NCBI RefSeq assembly: GCF_002979755.1
Contig: NZ_PCPP01000006.1
Coordinates: forward strand, 99,110-163,109
From: Chryseobacterium culicis
GTDB taxonomy: Bacteria; Bacteroidota; Bacteroidia; Flavobacteriales; Weeksellaceae
DNA length: 64,000 bases
Reading direction: 5' to 3'
This document shows positions 51,487 through 59,584 of this stretch, one piece after another. The notes below the pieces were generated by a model that saw only the letters and a list, made by a program, of their open reading frames with translations, had not been told where the DNA came from and searched no databases. Made by a program: the position numbers and the translations under genes. Within the stretch, counting starts at the first letter, position 1. Each line of letters starts with the position of its first letter.

Positions 51487-51580
51487 AAAACTTGACGTAA
51501 TATATTTTTTGTGAAAAAGATTTGAGAGGTTGTTAAGTCAATGGTCAATTTTTGCTTCGCAAAGTCAATGGTGAATCATT
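51487..51580. repeat. Intergenic direct repeat, copy A
   Basis: About 92 bases highly similar to 51759-51851 in the same orientation (AAAACTTGAC at the left, GTGAAAAAGATTTG in the middle, then GTCAATGGTCAATTTTTGC). The right half is the GCTTCGCAAAG repeat seen inverted at 12829-12870. The 520-base gap 51443-51963 has no gene; it also holds 'cgctaagattcgcaagg'-type words near 51590 and 51640. Confidence 0.8.
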
Positions 51581-51758
51581 ATTAACGCTAAGATTCGCAA
51601 GGTTTATTACTATACAGATTTTTTATTGGTTCGCAAAGGCACTTCGTTCAGCCAGGAACTCAGTTTACACATTGCTGAGTGAAACGCCTTCGCGATCGTT
51701 TTCTACAAACAATAAAATATCCTAGCGGACTTTGTGTTAAAATATGTTTGTATATTAA

Positions 51759-51851
51759 AAAACTTGACTTAGCATATTTTTTGTGAAAAAGATTTGGGAG
51801 ATTGTTAAGTCAATGGTCAATTTTTGCTTCGCAAAGTCAATGATCAATCAT
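51759..51851. repeat. Intergenic direct repeat, copy B
   Basis: Second copy of the repeat at 51487-51580, 272 bases to the right. A further half-copy (CACCATTCACCATTGACATT) adjoins the M20 peptidase stop at about 51943. Confidence 0.8.
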
Positions 51852-51963
51852 AAATTTGAAATACAATCTGTATAACGAACGTATTATCCACAAACCCGAA
51901 TCACGTAACCCGAAACTCAAAAAAATTTACAATCGAAGCAAATTCACCATTCACCATTGACAT

Positions 51964-53496
51964 TTATTTATCATAATTCTTCATGATGTATTCAAAGTAG
52001 TGAATCATTTTCAGATAATTTTCAATGCTAAGATACTCATTGGTACTGTGAATACTTTGCTGTTCAGCGCTGTTGATTTTAATAGGCATAAATCTGTAGA
52101 CATTCTTGCTTACGATCTCATATTTAGCAGCATCCGTCCCTGCCATGGTAAGGTAAGGGGTAACAATCGCTCCGGGATGAATTTCTTTAACTCCGGCTTC
52201 TATCATTTTAAAAGCTTTTGTATTGGTGGAAGAAATAGCCGAAGCTTCTCTTGTATTATCAATTTCTTCTACCTCAACATCAAAGCCTTCAGTCGCTTTA
52301 GCAATATGATCACGGACATCTTTTATGGAATTTCCGGGAAGCAGTCTGAAGTTCACCACAAATTCCACTTCAGGAGAAAGGACGTTGGTACCGTCACTTC
52401 CTTTCATCATGGTTAATGCAGTAGTTGTTCTTACCAAAGCATTGGTTGTATTGTTTTTGGTGAGCTGCGAAATCAATACAGGTTTTAACAGCCATTGATT
52501 AGCGAGTGCCATTCTTGTGGCAAAAGGCATTTCACCGCCAATATTATTAAAGAATTCTTTGATTAAAGGCGTGATAACAGGTTTCATCTGATGGTCTTCC
52601 AGACGCTGCATGATAACCGCTGCTTTTCCAATGGCACTTTCCATAGGAGGCATTGAGGAATGCCCGCCCAGTCCTTTTACTTTTATTTTTGCCGAAAGAA
52701 ATCCTTTTTCTGCACATCCTACCACCGCTACATCCGTATCTATTCCTGCTACATTTCCTTTTCTCATAATCAGTCCGCCTTCGTCATAAACGGCATCAAA
52801 CTTCAATCCTTTCTTCTTAAAATAATCTGCAATCTGTATCGCTCCTTTTTGTCCGCCTACTTCTTCATCAAAACCAAAAGCCAGGTAAATATCACGTTGT
52901 GGAATCTGTTTATTTTTAATCATAGAATTCATGGATTCCATTAAGGAGAACAGCATTCCTTTCATATCTATGGCACCTCTTCCATAGATTCTTCCGTTGG
53001 CAACAGCACCTGAGAAAGGCGCAAAATCCCAGTCTTCTGCTACCTTTGAAACAGGCTCCAACGGTTTGTCATTGGGACGGAATATATTTTCTTCATTATT
53101 TTTAATGTCTGCATCTCCGGGAGGCACCACATCCATATGGGAAAGGAATAAAATAGGGTCCAACGCAGGATTGCTTCCTTTAAGCCTGAATACCAATCCA
53201 TATTGGTTGACTTCAACATTTTCTGTATTCTGATATACCAATGGGTAAGAAGCTCTTAAATAGGTTTTGAACTGATCAAACGGTGCATAATCAAATTCTC
53301 CCAAGCTGCCTGTAGAAACGGTGGGAACTTTTATTCCTCCGGAAAGTCTCATAACTGCAGAATCATTTTTTACCGGTTTCCATCCATCACCTGTTCCGAG
53401 ATTATTTTTCTTAAACGGGTAGGTATAGGTTTTGATCAATACAACAGCAGCCAAAACAACAATGATTCCCAAAAGGATTAAAAGAAATTTTTTCAT
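51964..53496 (-). CDS. M20 family metallopeptidase (membrane-anchored)
   Basis: A 510-residue dizinc peptidase of the M20/carboxypeptidase S or PM20D1 type. An N-terminal membrane helix (LLILLGIIVVLAAVVLI) anchors it with the catalytic part outside the cytosol. LSHMDVVPPGD gives the first zinc His, GRGAIDMKGML the bridging Asp, AFGFDEEVGGQKG the catalytic Glu pair, and MAGTDAAKY closes the site. The dimerisation lid is at about 250-370. Substrate unknown; relatives cleave dipeptides or N-acyl amino acids. Confidence 0.88.
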   Translation of the reverse strand: MKKFLLILLGIIVVLAAVVLIKTYTYPFKKNNLGTGDGWKPVKNDSAVMRLSGGIKVPTVSTGSLGEFDYAPFDQFKTYLRASYPLVYQNTENVEVNQYGLVFRLKGSNPALDPILFLSHMDVVPPGDADIKNNEENIFRPNDKPLEPVSKVAEDWDFAPFSGAVANGRIYGRGAIDMKGMLFSLMESMNSMIKNKQIPQRDIYLAFGFDEEVGGQKGAIQIADYFKKKGLKFDAVYDEGGLIMRKGNVAGIDTDVAVVGCAEKGFLSAKIKVKGLGGHSSMPPMESAIGKAAVIMQRLEDHQMKPVITPLIKEFFNNIGGEMPFATRMALANQWLLKPVLISQLTKNNTTNALVRTTTALTMMKGSDGTNVLSPEVEFVVNFRLLPGNSIKDVRDHIAKATEGFDVEVEEIDNTREASAISSTNTKAFKMIEAGVKEIHPGAIVTPYLTMAGTDAAKYEIVSKNVYRFMPIKINSAEQQSIHSTNEYLSIENYLKMIHYFEYIMKNYDK

Positions 53497-53738
53497 AGCA
53501 GATAGTTTGCGAAGTGATTTTATTCTATAAATATAGCAAAGTATTTGGTCTTTAACAATTTTACCTCAAGATACTTCCCTTCTGTGTGAACCTAAAAAGG
53601 CCATCTCAGAAGAAACGGTCTTGATCCTGTCATCAAAAATTTATTCATCAATCCAGAATTATTAAAAAAGCTCCTCTTCAACAATTTTTTTGTCCCTTTA
53701 AAGAAGAGATGATCGTCATGAAGACAAAATAGTTTATT

Positions 53739-54326
53739 ATGAAAAATATTCTGCACATTATTTCCAGCGCAAGAGGAGATTTATCTTACAGCAACAGTTT
53801 GAGTTCAGCCATTCTGGAAAAGCTTTTACAAAGAAACAAAATCAATAAAATTGTTGTACGGGATTTGGTGAAGGATCAGCCACCTTTTGCTGATGAAGCT
53901 TCCATCCATGAGTTTTATAAACATCCAGAATTATATGATGAACACAGTAAACAGCTTCTTTCGTATGCGAATACAATTGTGGACGAAATCCGTGAAGCCG
54001 ACCTCATTGTCATTGGGACACCTATGTTTAATCTTGGAATTTCAACTCCATTGAAAGCATGGCTGGATCAGCTGATCCGGGCCGGAGTTACTTACGTTTT
54101 TGATGAGCAGTGGAATCGTGTGGGACAGTTCAACAATAAAAAAGTGTATCTCGCAATTGCTTCCGGTGGAAGAAGTATTGAGGGAGCCACGGATTATATT
54201 TCTGATTATCTCAAAGATGTTTTCAGAAGTTATACCGGAATTACGGATGTTGAAACGTACCGCATGGAAGGAACGATGGAGCATGGTTTTACCCCGGATT
54301 ATGAAAGTGTTCTGAAAGATTTTTGA
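53739..54326 (+). CDS. azoR: FMN-dependent NADH-azoreductase
   Basis: A 195-residue flavodoxin-fold oxidoreductase. IISSARGDLSYSNSLSSAI is the FMN phosphate loop, TPMFNLGISTPLKAWLDQL the isoalloxazine-binding region and ASGGRSIEGATDY the last FMN contact. It reduces azo bonds and quinones with NADH. The last codons (ESVLKDF) are duplicated at 54577-54603 as part of a tandem repeat, but the gene itself is intact. Confidence 0.88.
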   Translation: MKNILHIISSARGDLSYSNSLSSAILEKLLQRNKINKIVVRDLVKDQPPFADEASIHEFYKHPELYDEHSKQLLSYANTIVDEIREADLIVIGTPMFNLGISTPLKAWLDQLIRAGVTYVFDEQWNRVGQFNNKKVYLAIASGGRSIEGATDYISDYLKDVFRSYTGITDVETYRMEGTMEHGFTPDYESVLKDF

Positions 54327-54540
54327 TAACTGGCTGCCTTAATTATTGTAAACGCAAAGTTTTTAATTATTAAATCTGAATTTAAGGGAGCGAAGAAGGA
54401 ATCAACAAGTTGATGGGATGAAGCTTGGGATTGAATGGTGCTTACTGTTTTGTTTTTAACGCAAGGGCGCAAGGTTTTTTATTCTGATGTATGTTGTAAG
54501 GCGCAAGAAAATCAAAGATTTTCAGCAAGGAAATTAGGAT
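54281..54540 (+). repeat. 278-bp tandem duplication, copy 1 (includes azoR 3' end)
   Basis: Nearly identical to 54559-54818 at a constant offset of 278 bases. It carries the last 15 or so azoR codons plus the region after the stop. Inside each copy are 'aacgcaagggcgcaagg' and GAAAATCAAAGATTTTC (a palindrome) words. The 540-base gap to map holds only these two copies. Confidence 0.9.
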
Positions 54541-54558
54541 CATAGCCTATTCTGGGAG

Positions 54559-54818
54559 ACATGGTTTGACAGTGGATTGTGAAAGTGTTCTGAAAGATTT
54601 TTGATTACTGACTGCCTTAATTATTGTAAACGCAAAGTTTTTAATTATTAAATCTGAATTTAAGGGAGCAAAGAAGGAATCAACAAGTTGATGGGATGAA
54701 GCTTGGGATTGAATGGTGCTTACTGTTTTGTTTTTAACGCAAGGGCGCAAGGTTTTTTATTCTGATGTATGTTGTAAGGCGCAAGAAAATCAAAGATTTT
54801 CAGCAAGGAAATTAGGAT
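54559..54818 (+). repeat. 278-bp tandem duplication, copy 2
   Basis: Second copy. It preserves GAAAGTGTTCTGAAAGATTT and the TGA of azoR as a promoter-less remnant. A handful of point differences from copy 1. Confidence 0.9.
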
Positions 54819-54869
54819 AAAATCTGGCGCCTTTACAATTTATCAAAGATACAATGAGCAACCTTTGGT

Positions 54870-55634
54870 TTAATTCAGGATTTCATTCATTTGGGTTAAG
54901 ATGATGGGTTTTCCATCGGTCACTACAATGGTATGCTCGTGCTGAGCCATATAGCCGCCCTTGTTCCCTACCATGGTCCATCCATCCTTTAATTCTACAG
55001 CAAGATGGGAAGAGGTCGCGATAAATGTTTCAATAGCCACGACAGAGTTTTTCTTAAAACGTCTCGTATCATAACGGTTTCTGTAGTTCAGTAATTCGTC
55101 AGGCTGCTCATGCAAGCTTCGTCCTACTCCATGGCCGCCAAGATTCTTAATCACTTTTAGCCCTCGTTTCTTAGCTTCCGTTTCCATTAAATGTCCTATG
55201 TCTGCTATTTTCACACCGCCTTTGATATTATCAATGGCTTTTCTCAGAATAGCTTTAGATGCCTCTACCAGCTTCTGATGCCCGTGAATATCTTTTCCGA
55301 TCACAAAAGAACCTCCGTTATCAGCCCAATATCCATCCAGTTCTGCAGAAACGTCAATATTAATCAGGTCACCTTCTTGCAAAACCCTCTGATCCGTAGG
55401 GATACCATGGCAGAATTCATGATCCACACTGATACACGTCCAGCCCGGGAATCCATACGTCAGATAAGGCGCTGATTTTGCTCCGAAACCTTCCAGTATT
55501 CCCGCTCCATACTTATCAAGATCTTTAGTAGTCATGCCGGGTTCAGCATACTCTATCATCTTTTTCAAAGTATAGGCAACGGCTTCACTTACTTTTTGCA
55601 TTCCGATCATCTGATCTTCGTTGGTGATTGACAT
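54870..55634 (-). CDS. map: Methionine aminopeptidase type I
   Basis: A 254-residue dimetal enzyme removing N-terminal methionine. HEFCHGIPTDQRVLQEGD, then the metal aspartates in NIDVSAELDGYWADNGG, the His in GGHGVGRSLHEQP, and the glutamates in VAIETFI and QHEHTIVVT are all present. No N-terminal zinc-finger extension, as in bacterial type Ia. Essential housekeeping gene; monocistronic here. Confidence 0.95.
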   Translation of the reverse strand: MSITNEDQMIGMQKVSEAVAYTLKKMIEYAEPGMTTKDLDKYGAGILEGFGAKSAPYLTYGFPGWTCISVDHEFCHGIPTDQRVLQEGDLINIDVSAELDGYWADNGGSFVIGKDIHGHQKLVEASKAILRKAIDNIKGGVKIADIGHLMETEAKKRGLKVIKNLGGHGVGRSLHEQPDELLNYRNRYDTRRFKKNSVVAIETFIATSSHLAVELKDGWTMVGNKGGYMAQHEHTIVVTDGKPIILTQMNEILN

Positions 55635-55658
55635 AATTTTGTTTGTTATTGAGAACTA

Positions 55659-55666
55659 CAAAGTTA
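55659..55666 (-). promoter_or_regulatory. Promoter -7 box of map
   Basis: Minus-strand TAACTTTG, exact TAnnTTTG, 24 bases before the ATG. Confidence 0.5.
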
Positions 55667-55727
55667 GGAAATTGTAGGAGGATTATACCCATCAGCAGAA
55701 TATTATCCTCATTGATGATTGAAAAAA

Positions 55728-56055
55728 TACGACATCCAGCCCCTTTCCTATGATCAGATACCCCCTTCACCAACCCCCTCTACCCCCTTAGGTAAGGGGG
55801 TATACCCTGTTCGACAAGGGGGTAAAGGGAGTTCAATAAGGGGCTGGAGACCGTTCAGAAACAGGCTATAGCCCCTTGATAAAGTGGGTGCAGAGGGTTA
55901 TGGAAGTGGCTGGAGGGACTTCTGAAGGGGGTAGAGACGGTTTACAAAGTGGTTCCTGCCACTTGGTGAAGTGGCTAGAGATACTTACCATAGTGCCTAA
56001 AGGCAGTTTCGAAGGGGCTGGAGACGGTTTATAAAGTAGTTAGTGATACTTTACG
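55728..56055. repeat. 22-bp period degenerate tandem array (about 15 units)
   Basis: Units of 18 semi-conserved bases plus 3-4 variable bases repeat from 55728 to 56055. Clear unit starts: 55772, 55794, 55816, 55838, 55860, 55882, 55904, 55925, 55947, 55969, 55991, 56012, 56034. Examples are AAGGGGGTAAAGGGAGTT, AAGTGGCTGGAGGGACTT, AAGGGGCTGGAGACGGTT. Many units have complementary ends; 55947-55964 (AAGTGGTTCCTGCCACTT) is a near-perfect palindrome with 6-bp arms. Units start AAG and end CTT or GTT. The array is G/C-rich against its surroundings and contains stop codons in all frames. No gene is visible from 55667 to 56140. Confidence 0.85.
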
Positions 56056-56140
56056 GACTTTTAAACCAGAAACAAAAAAAGCCACTAGAATTATAGTGTT
56101 TTTTTATTATAAGCAAGGAGAAGGTCCAGATCTCAATATA

Positions 56141-56326
56141 TTATTTTTGAAGCCTCCCAGAAAATATAAATAATATCCAAAATAGACAACCAAAAACAAT
56201 ATCGAATAGGAGGTTAAATGAATTTGCTTTATGAGGCTCTAGTTTACTAAAAAGAAAATCAATTATTATAACTCCACAAAACTGTAACAAATATATAATT
56301 GCTCTCATAATATTTCTACTCTTCAT
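56141..56326 (-). CDS. Small membrane protein, last gene of the Rhs cassette array
   Basis: A 61-residue protein, mostly two hydrophobic helices (IIYLLQFCGVIIIDFLFSKL and LFDIVFGCLFWILFIFSG). No family recognised. It is the furthest small gene downstream of the Rhs locus on the minus strand, preceded by a solo element end at 56441. A short open frame directly upstream (56329-56424, starting MIAMAMFFVLF) may be a vestigial partner. Confidence 0.5.
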   Translation of the reverse strand: MKSRNIMRAIIYLLQFCGVIIIDFLFSKLEPHKANSFNLLFDIVFGCLFWILFIFSGRLQK

Positions 56327-56440
56327 TATGATTCTATTTTTCTCAGCATATTCATAGTGATCCTGTACTGGTTAATATAACAGTTTTGCAGGAAAAGAAC
56401 AAAAAACATCGCCATTGCAATCATTCTATTTTATTTGTGA

Positions 56441-56473
56441 ACACCAGCAAGACGCTCACGTCAGCGGAGGCGG
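56441..56473. repeat. Solo end of the array element
   Basis: CACCAGCAAGACGCTCACGT and CAGCGGAGGCGG resemble the terminal inverted repeat of the 230-bp elements (CGAGACGCTCGCGCCAGC), but the rest of the element is missing. Confidence 0.55.
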
Positions 56474-56481
56474 AATTTTTG

Positions 56482-56778
56482 TTAAAATTTTAAAAAAGGA
56501 CCAAAAATTTCCACATAAATCCGGATAAAACATAACAATGATACAGGGGATGATGTAATTAAAAACAAAGTATTATAAAAAATGTTTTTCTTATAAAATG
56601 TTTTCTTATGAAAAAACATAACAAGTAAAAATATGCTAAAGACAGACGATAACAATAGTGCTTTGAATTCATATCCATAATTAATAGAATAGTCAGATAT
56701 TTTGGCAAGGTAAATTAGATACCAAATCACCATAATTATTAACAAAACACATATACGGTAATATAAATATTGCTTCAT
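56482..56778 (-). CDS. Small membrane protein in the cassette array
   Basis: A 98-residue protein with three hydrophobic helices (YYRICVLLIIMVIWYLIYLA, LLLSSVFSIFLLVMFF, NTLFLITSSPVSLLCFIRIY). It begins 2 bases after the stop of an orphan C-terminal tail (56781-56993). It fits the pattern of a membrane immunity protein paired with a lost toxin, but this is inferred only from position. Confidence 0.6.
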   Translation of the reverse strand: MKQYLYYRICVLLIIMVIWYLIYLAKISDYSINYGYEFKALLLSSVFSIFLLVMFFHKKTFYKKNIFYNTLFLITSSPVSLLCFIRIYVEIFGPFLKF

Positions 56779-56780
56779 AA

Positions 56781-56993
56781 TTAATTTTTGATTTTTGGTA
56801 AAGAAACATCAATTACCGTTTTATTTATATCTAATGCTTCTTCATCAATATTCTGATGTGTAGTAGTCTTCGATGTTAAATTAGTATTTATTACAGTCGT
56901 TTTATTTTTATTGTCTGCTGTTAAAGGTTCTTCTTTTGCAGATGTAGTTGGGTCTGGCATTGTTTGATAAGTATTTACTACCCCTTGCTGGCG
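56781..56993 (-). pseudogene. Orphan C-terminal tail (displaced toxin tip remnant)
   Basis: The element end CGCCAGCAAGGGG reads in frame into a 66-residue tail: RQQGVVNTYQTMPDPTTSAK, then EEPLTADNKNKTTVINTNLT, SKTTTHQNIDEEALDINKTV, IDVSLPKIKN, stop. It is hydrophilic and has no own start other than an internal ATG at 56960. A membrane-protein gene begins 2 bases after its stop. I read it as the 3' end of a former Rhs toxin tip; it could instead be a small gene starting at 56960. Confidence 0.55.
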
Positions 56994-57006
56994 GGAGATA
57001 CTCAAA

Positions 57007-57404
57007 TTAGGGGGTTATTTTATTACTTTCTAAATTCGTTTTTACATATAACCAAGAAGGAAAACGTTGATCAAAAATATTAGGTTTCTCAAACAAAAAA
57101 GTATTTCCTTCTAATTTCCCTATGATATGTTGATTAGAAAAGTTGAACTGTATGTTTAAATCATCCTTATTTCCTTCCAAAATTTTCCAAGAACCTTCAA
57201 TACCGGACTTTTCAATATCTGTAGACTTCAAATAGAAAATATTGTCAGCTTTTAAAACAAGGAACGATAATCATCATCTGAAAATTCTTTAAGAACCTTA
57301 TCCCCTTTATACACACCTATTACATCTTTTTTTGAAGTTTTATTACAAGCAAAAAAAGAAAAAAATATTACAAAAAAAAATATAAATTTTATTACTATTT
57401 TCAT
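57007..57404 (-). pseudogene. Frameshifted small lipoprotein in the cassette array
   Basis: From ATG 57404 the frame encodes a lipoprotein start (KFIFFFVIFFSFFACNKTSK, lipobox FFAC, Cys20) and runs DVIGVYKGDKVLKEFSDDDY before an early TAA at 57254. One base shift near 57260 restores a second long frame: VLKADNIFYLKSTDIEKSGI, then EGSWKILEGNKDDLNIQF to the TAG/TAA at 57007. The whole looks like one lipocalin-like lipoprotein of about 132 residues broken by loss of one base. It starts 6 bases after an orphan tail. Confidence 0.75.
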
Positions 57405-57410
57405 TATTGA

Positions 57411-57572
57411 TTATCTCTTACTTCTGTTAATTATATATCTACTAGGTACTCCATTTTGTGCCCTTTTATTCTGATTATAGGGAATATTACCATCTGCTCT
57501 GTCTGAAAAATAATATGTACCATCTTTTGTCTGAGATAATCTAAACATATTCAAATTAATATTCCCTTGCTG
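57411..57572 (-). pseudogene. Orphan C-terminal tail (displaced toxin tip remnant)
   Basis: Reading from the element end: QQGNINLNMFRLSQTKDGTY, YFSDRADGNIPYNQNKRAQN, GVPSRYIINRSKR, stop at 57411. The 50 residues after QQG look like the basic C-terminus of a secreted toxin domain. There is no start codon ahead other than within the element. The lipoprotein-type gene follows 6 bases later. Confidence 0.65.
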
Positions 57573-57597
57573 GAGCGATACGCTCGCCCCAGCAGAA
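57563..57597. repeat. Minimal array element
   Basis: About 35 bases: CCCTTGCTGGAGCGA ... TCGCCCCAGCAGAAG, two inverted ends of the array element with the central 200 bases missing. Confidence 0.65.
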
Positions 57598-57608
57598 GAA
57601 TATTCATT

Positions 57609-58121
57609 TTATAGAGTCATATTATTGCTTTTTCGTCCCCATTTCTTATATAATTGAAAATCTTGTGATTGCTTTAAATCATAAGCTGATGTTTTAGAAA
57701 TTATTTTTTTAGATTTTATATTGACAACTTCAAAACCCTTTTTGAAAATACTGTCTTCACGACTAAACTTTCGTCCAATTACTGATATACAGGGTAATCC
57801 AAGCGAATCATGAGGTGGTATGCAAATAGGTGTCAATGCTTCAAAATCAATTCTAAAAGTGTCTTTTTTATACACATGCCTGTAATTTTCTTTAATATCT
57901 TTAAGTGAAACTTTGATAGTATCATTTGTTGGATTTCCGAATAATAGAAACGTTTCAACATTTTTTATATCTGTACTACCATCTTTTGTGTAGTCGCTTA
58001 TTAAATTTTGGAAAGTGCAAACAGCATCTTCATTTTTAAAAGCAGATTTATTACAGGATATAAATAAAAAAATGAAAATTGAAATGTAAATATTTAATTT
58101 ACTTCTATTTATATTTTTCAT
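57609..58121 (-). CDS. Small lipoprotein in the cassette array
   Basis: A 170-residue lipoprotein; signal peptide and lipobox IFLFISC with Cys near 23. The mature part has DAVCTFQNLISDYTKDGST, FRIDFEALTPICIPPHDSLG and ends WGRKSNNMTL. Start at ATG 58121; an ATG at 58142 in the same frame is possible. Upstream, GCAAGGGAA marks a vestigial cassette junction. Possible periplasmic immunity protein, by position only. Confidence 0.65.
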   Translation of the reverse strand: MKNINRSKLNIYISIFIFLFISCNKSAFKNEDAVCTFQNLISDYTKDGSTDIKNVETFLLFGNPTNDTIKVSLKDIKENYRHVYKKDTFRIDFEALTPICIPPHDSLGLPCISVIGRKFSREDSIFKKGFEVVNIKSKKIISKTSAYDLKQSQDFQLYKKWGRKSNNMTL

Positions 58122-58153
58122 AGTAAAATTTATCATTTCCATAATTCCCTTGC

Positions 58154-58657
58154 TTATTTATCTACAAAAGATCCTAAAGACTTAGTATCCTGTGTCCAAG
58201 TTTTATTAAATCTAAATTCAATATTATATTTTTCTAAAAGATAATTAGCCTTCTCATTCGTAATTATATTAACCGTTGCATTAGATGTATTATGCAAGTA
58301 TAAAAACTTATTGCCTGTTTCTCTTTCATATCTACTTTCAATAACACTATCTTGCGTCAGATAAAATTTATCCATTTCTGCTCCTAATTTTCCCTTAAGT
58401 AAATTTATATGTTTTATGCGATATCCTAACTTATTCATGTTAGATGCATGAAAATTATCTATACCATATTTATTTTTATCATCTAAAACCCAGTCTTTTG
58501 GTAACAATGGAATGTTATTTTGTTTTCTAAAATCATTGTAATTAAATCCAAACTTTTCAATAGAATATTTTTCTTTTAAAAAAATATTGTTGTAGAGCAT
58601 ATATAATGCAAAAAAAAGCAGTAAAGAAATACCTAATATTTTTTGTGAGCTTCTCAT
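58154..58657 (-). CDS. Membrane-anchored small protein in the cassette array
   Basis: A 167-residue protein with one N-terminal helix (ILGISLLLFFALYMLYNNIF) and a soluble part (YSIEKFGFNYNDFRKQNN, FYLTQDSVIESRYERETG, TNEKANYLLEKYNIEFRFN). No known family. I start at ATG 58657; an in-frame TTG at 58687 would add ten residues and touch the element end. Position suggests an immunity gene. Confidence 0.6.
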   Translation of the reverse strand: MRSSQKILGISLLLFFALYMLYNNIFLKEKYSIEKFGFNYNDFRKQNNIPLLPKDWVLDDKNKYGIDNFHASNMNKLGYRIKHINLLKGKLGAEMDKFYLTQDSVIESRYERETGNKFLYLHNTSNATVNIITNEKANYLLEKYNIEFRFNKTWTQDTKSLGSFVDK

Positions 58658-58703
58658 TCTTTTAAATTCATGTTTATTATTTTCCAACTTTTACTTTATG
58701 TTT

Positions 58704-58937
58704 CCCCTTGCTGGCGCGAGCGTCTCACTCGTGCCCGTAAACAAAATCATTAAGTTTATATATAGGCTATTCTGAAAATTCAACCACAGATTAAGATTCT
58801 ACAGATTGAAGCAAAGCTAGTTGGTATCCAAAGTTTAAAAGTAGTGAAACTTATAGTATAAACAACACCTGCAAGAATGCAAGGGTTGTTATTTATTTTA
58901 TTTTGGACGCGAGCAGCATGCTTGCTCAAGCGGTGAG
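58704..58937. repeat. Array element, copy with both ends (about 234 bp)
   Basis: Left end CCCCTTGCTGGCGCGAGCG continuing TCTCACTCGTG; right end GGACGCGAGCAGCATGC followed by CAAGCGGTGAG. Interior words shared by all copies: AGATTAAGATTCTACAGATT, CCAAAGTTTAAAAGTAGT, and a hairpin GCAAGAATGCAAGG with T-rich flank. The ends are inverted repeats and each is itself palindromic. Confidence 0.85.
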
Positions 58938-59047
58938 TAGACTGGAAAAACTGCTTGGATAAATAAAAGAATAAAAACCACTGCAAATACAGTGGTTTTG
59001 TTTTATTTCCAATAGTGTTGTTTCACTAGCTGTGCAAATTAAAAAAG

Positions 59048-59325
59048 TTATTCTTTCACTTTCTTAATGATTTCTTTCAATTCATTATATGTGCATTCCT
59101 GCTCTTCTTCAATTACTGCTCCTGTATTATAATCTTCAATGATAATATTATATCTATGAGTTTTGTTATAATCAAACGTTGATATATATATATTAAATGA
59201 TTTCCCACTCGAATACCTACCGCTGTAAGATCACCATCCCAAAAATCAGCAATTTCATAGTCGTGTGGTAATTCTTTACTTAGCCTAACAAGTAATTCAT
59301 TTATTTCAGTCTCTTTATTTTCCAT
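59048..59325 (-). pseudogene. Small cytosolic gene frameshifted in an (AT)6 run
   Basis: From ATG 59325: MENKETEINELLVRLSKELP, HDYEIADFWDGDLTAVGIRV, GNHLIYIYQR, after which the frame leaves the protein. With two bases fewer in the alternating AT run at 59182-59193 it continues STFDYNKTHRYNIIIEDYNT, GAVIEEEQECTYNELKEIIK, KVKE and stops at 59048. The combined 91-residue product is clearly one protein. As read, the gene is off-frame. Candidate immunity protein. Confidence 0.8.
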
Positions 59326-59343
59326 TATTAAAAAAAATCTTCA

Positions 59344-59575
59344 CCTTGCTGTTACAAGCCTTTCGTTCGTTTCCCCCTATCTCAATCATTAAGTTTGTAT
59401 ATAACTATTCTGAAAATTCAAATACAGATTAAGATTCTACAGATTGAAGCAAAGCCGGTTGCCATCCAAAGTTTAAAAGTAGTAAAACTTATAGTATAAA
59501 TAAACCCCTGCATAATGCAGGGGTTGTTATTTATTCTAGCATGGACACGAGCGAGACGCTCGCGCCAGTGGGGGA
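59344..59575. repeat. Array element, copy with degenerate left end
   Basis: About 232 bases. The left end is eroded (CCTTGCTGTTACAAGCC); the right end GGACACGAGCGAGACGCTCG then CGCCAGTGGGGGATA is complete. The interior words match the other copies; hairpin CCCCTGCATAATGCAGGGG. Confidence 0.85.
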
Positions 59576-59584
59576 TACAAGATA

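Noticed and set aside
54547..54750. Minus-strand frame in the tandem duplication
   Set aside because: It lies in duplicated non-coding DNA with no start context or family resemblance.
55728..56055. 22-bp array as a CRISPR
   Set aside because: The repeats are degenerate and the spacers only 3-4 bases; there are no cas genes.
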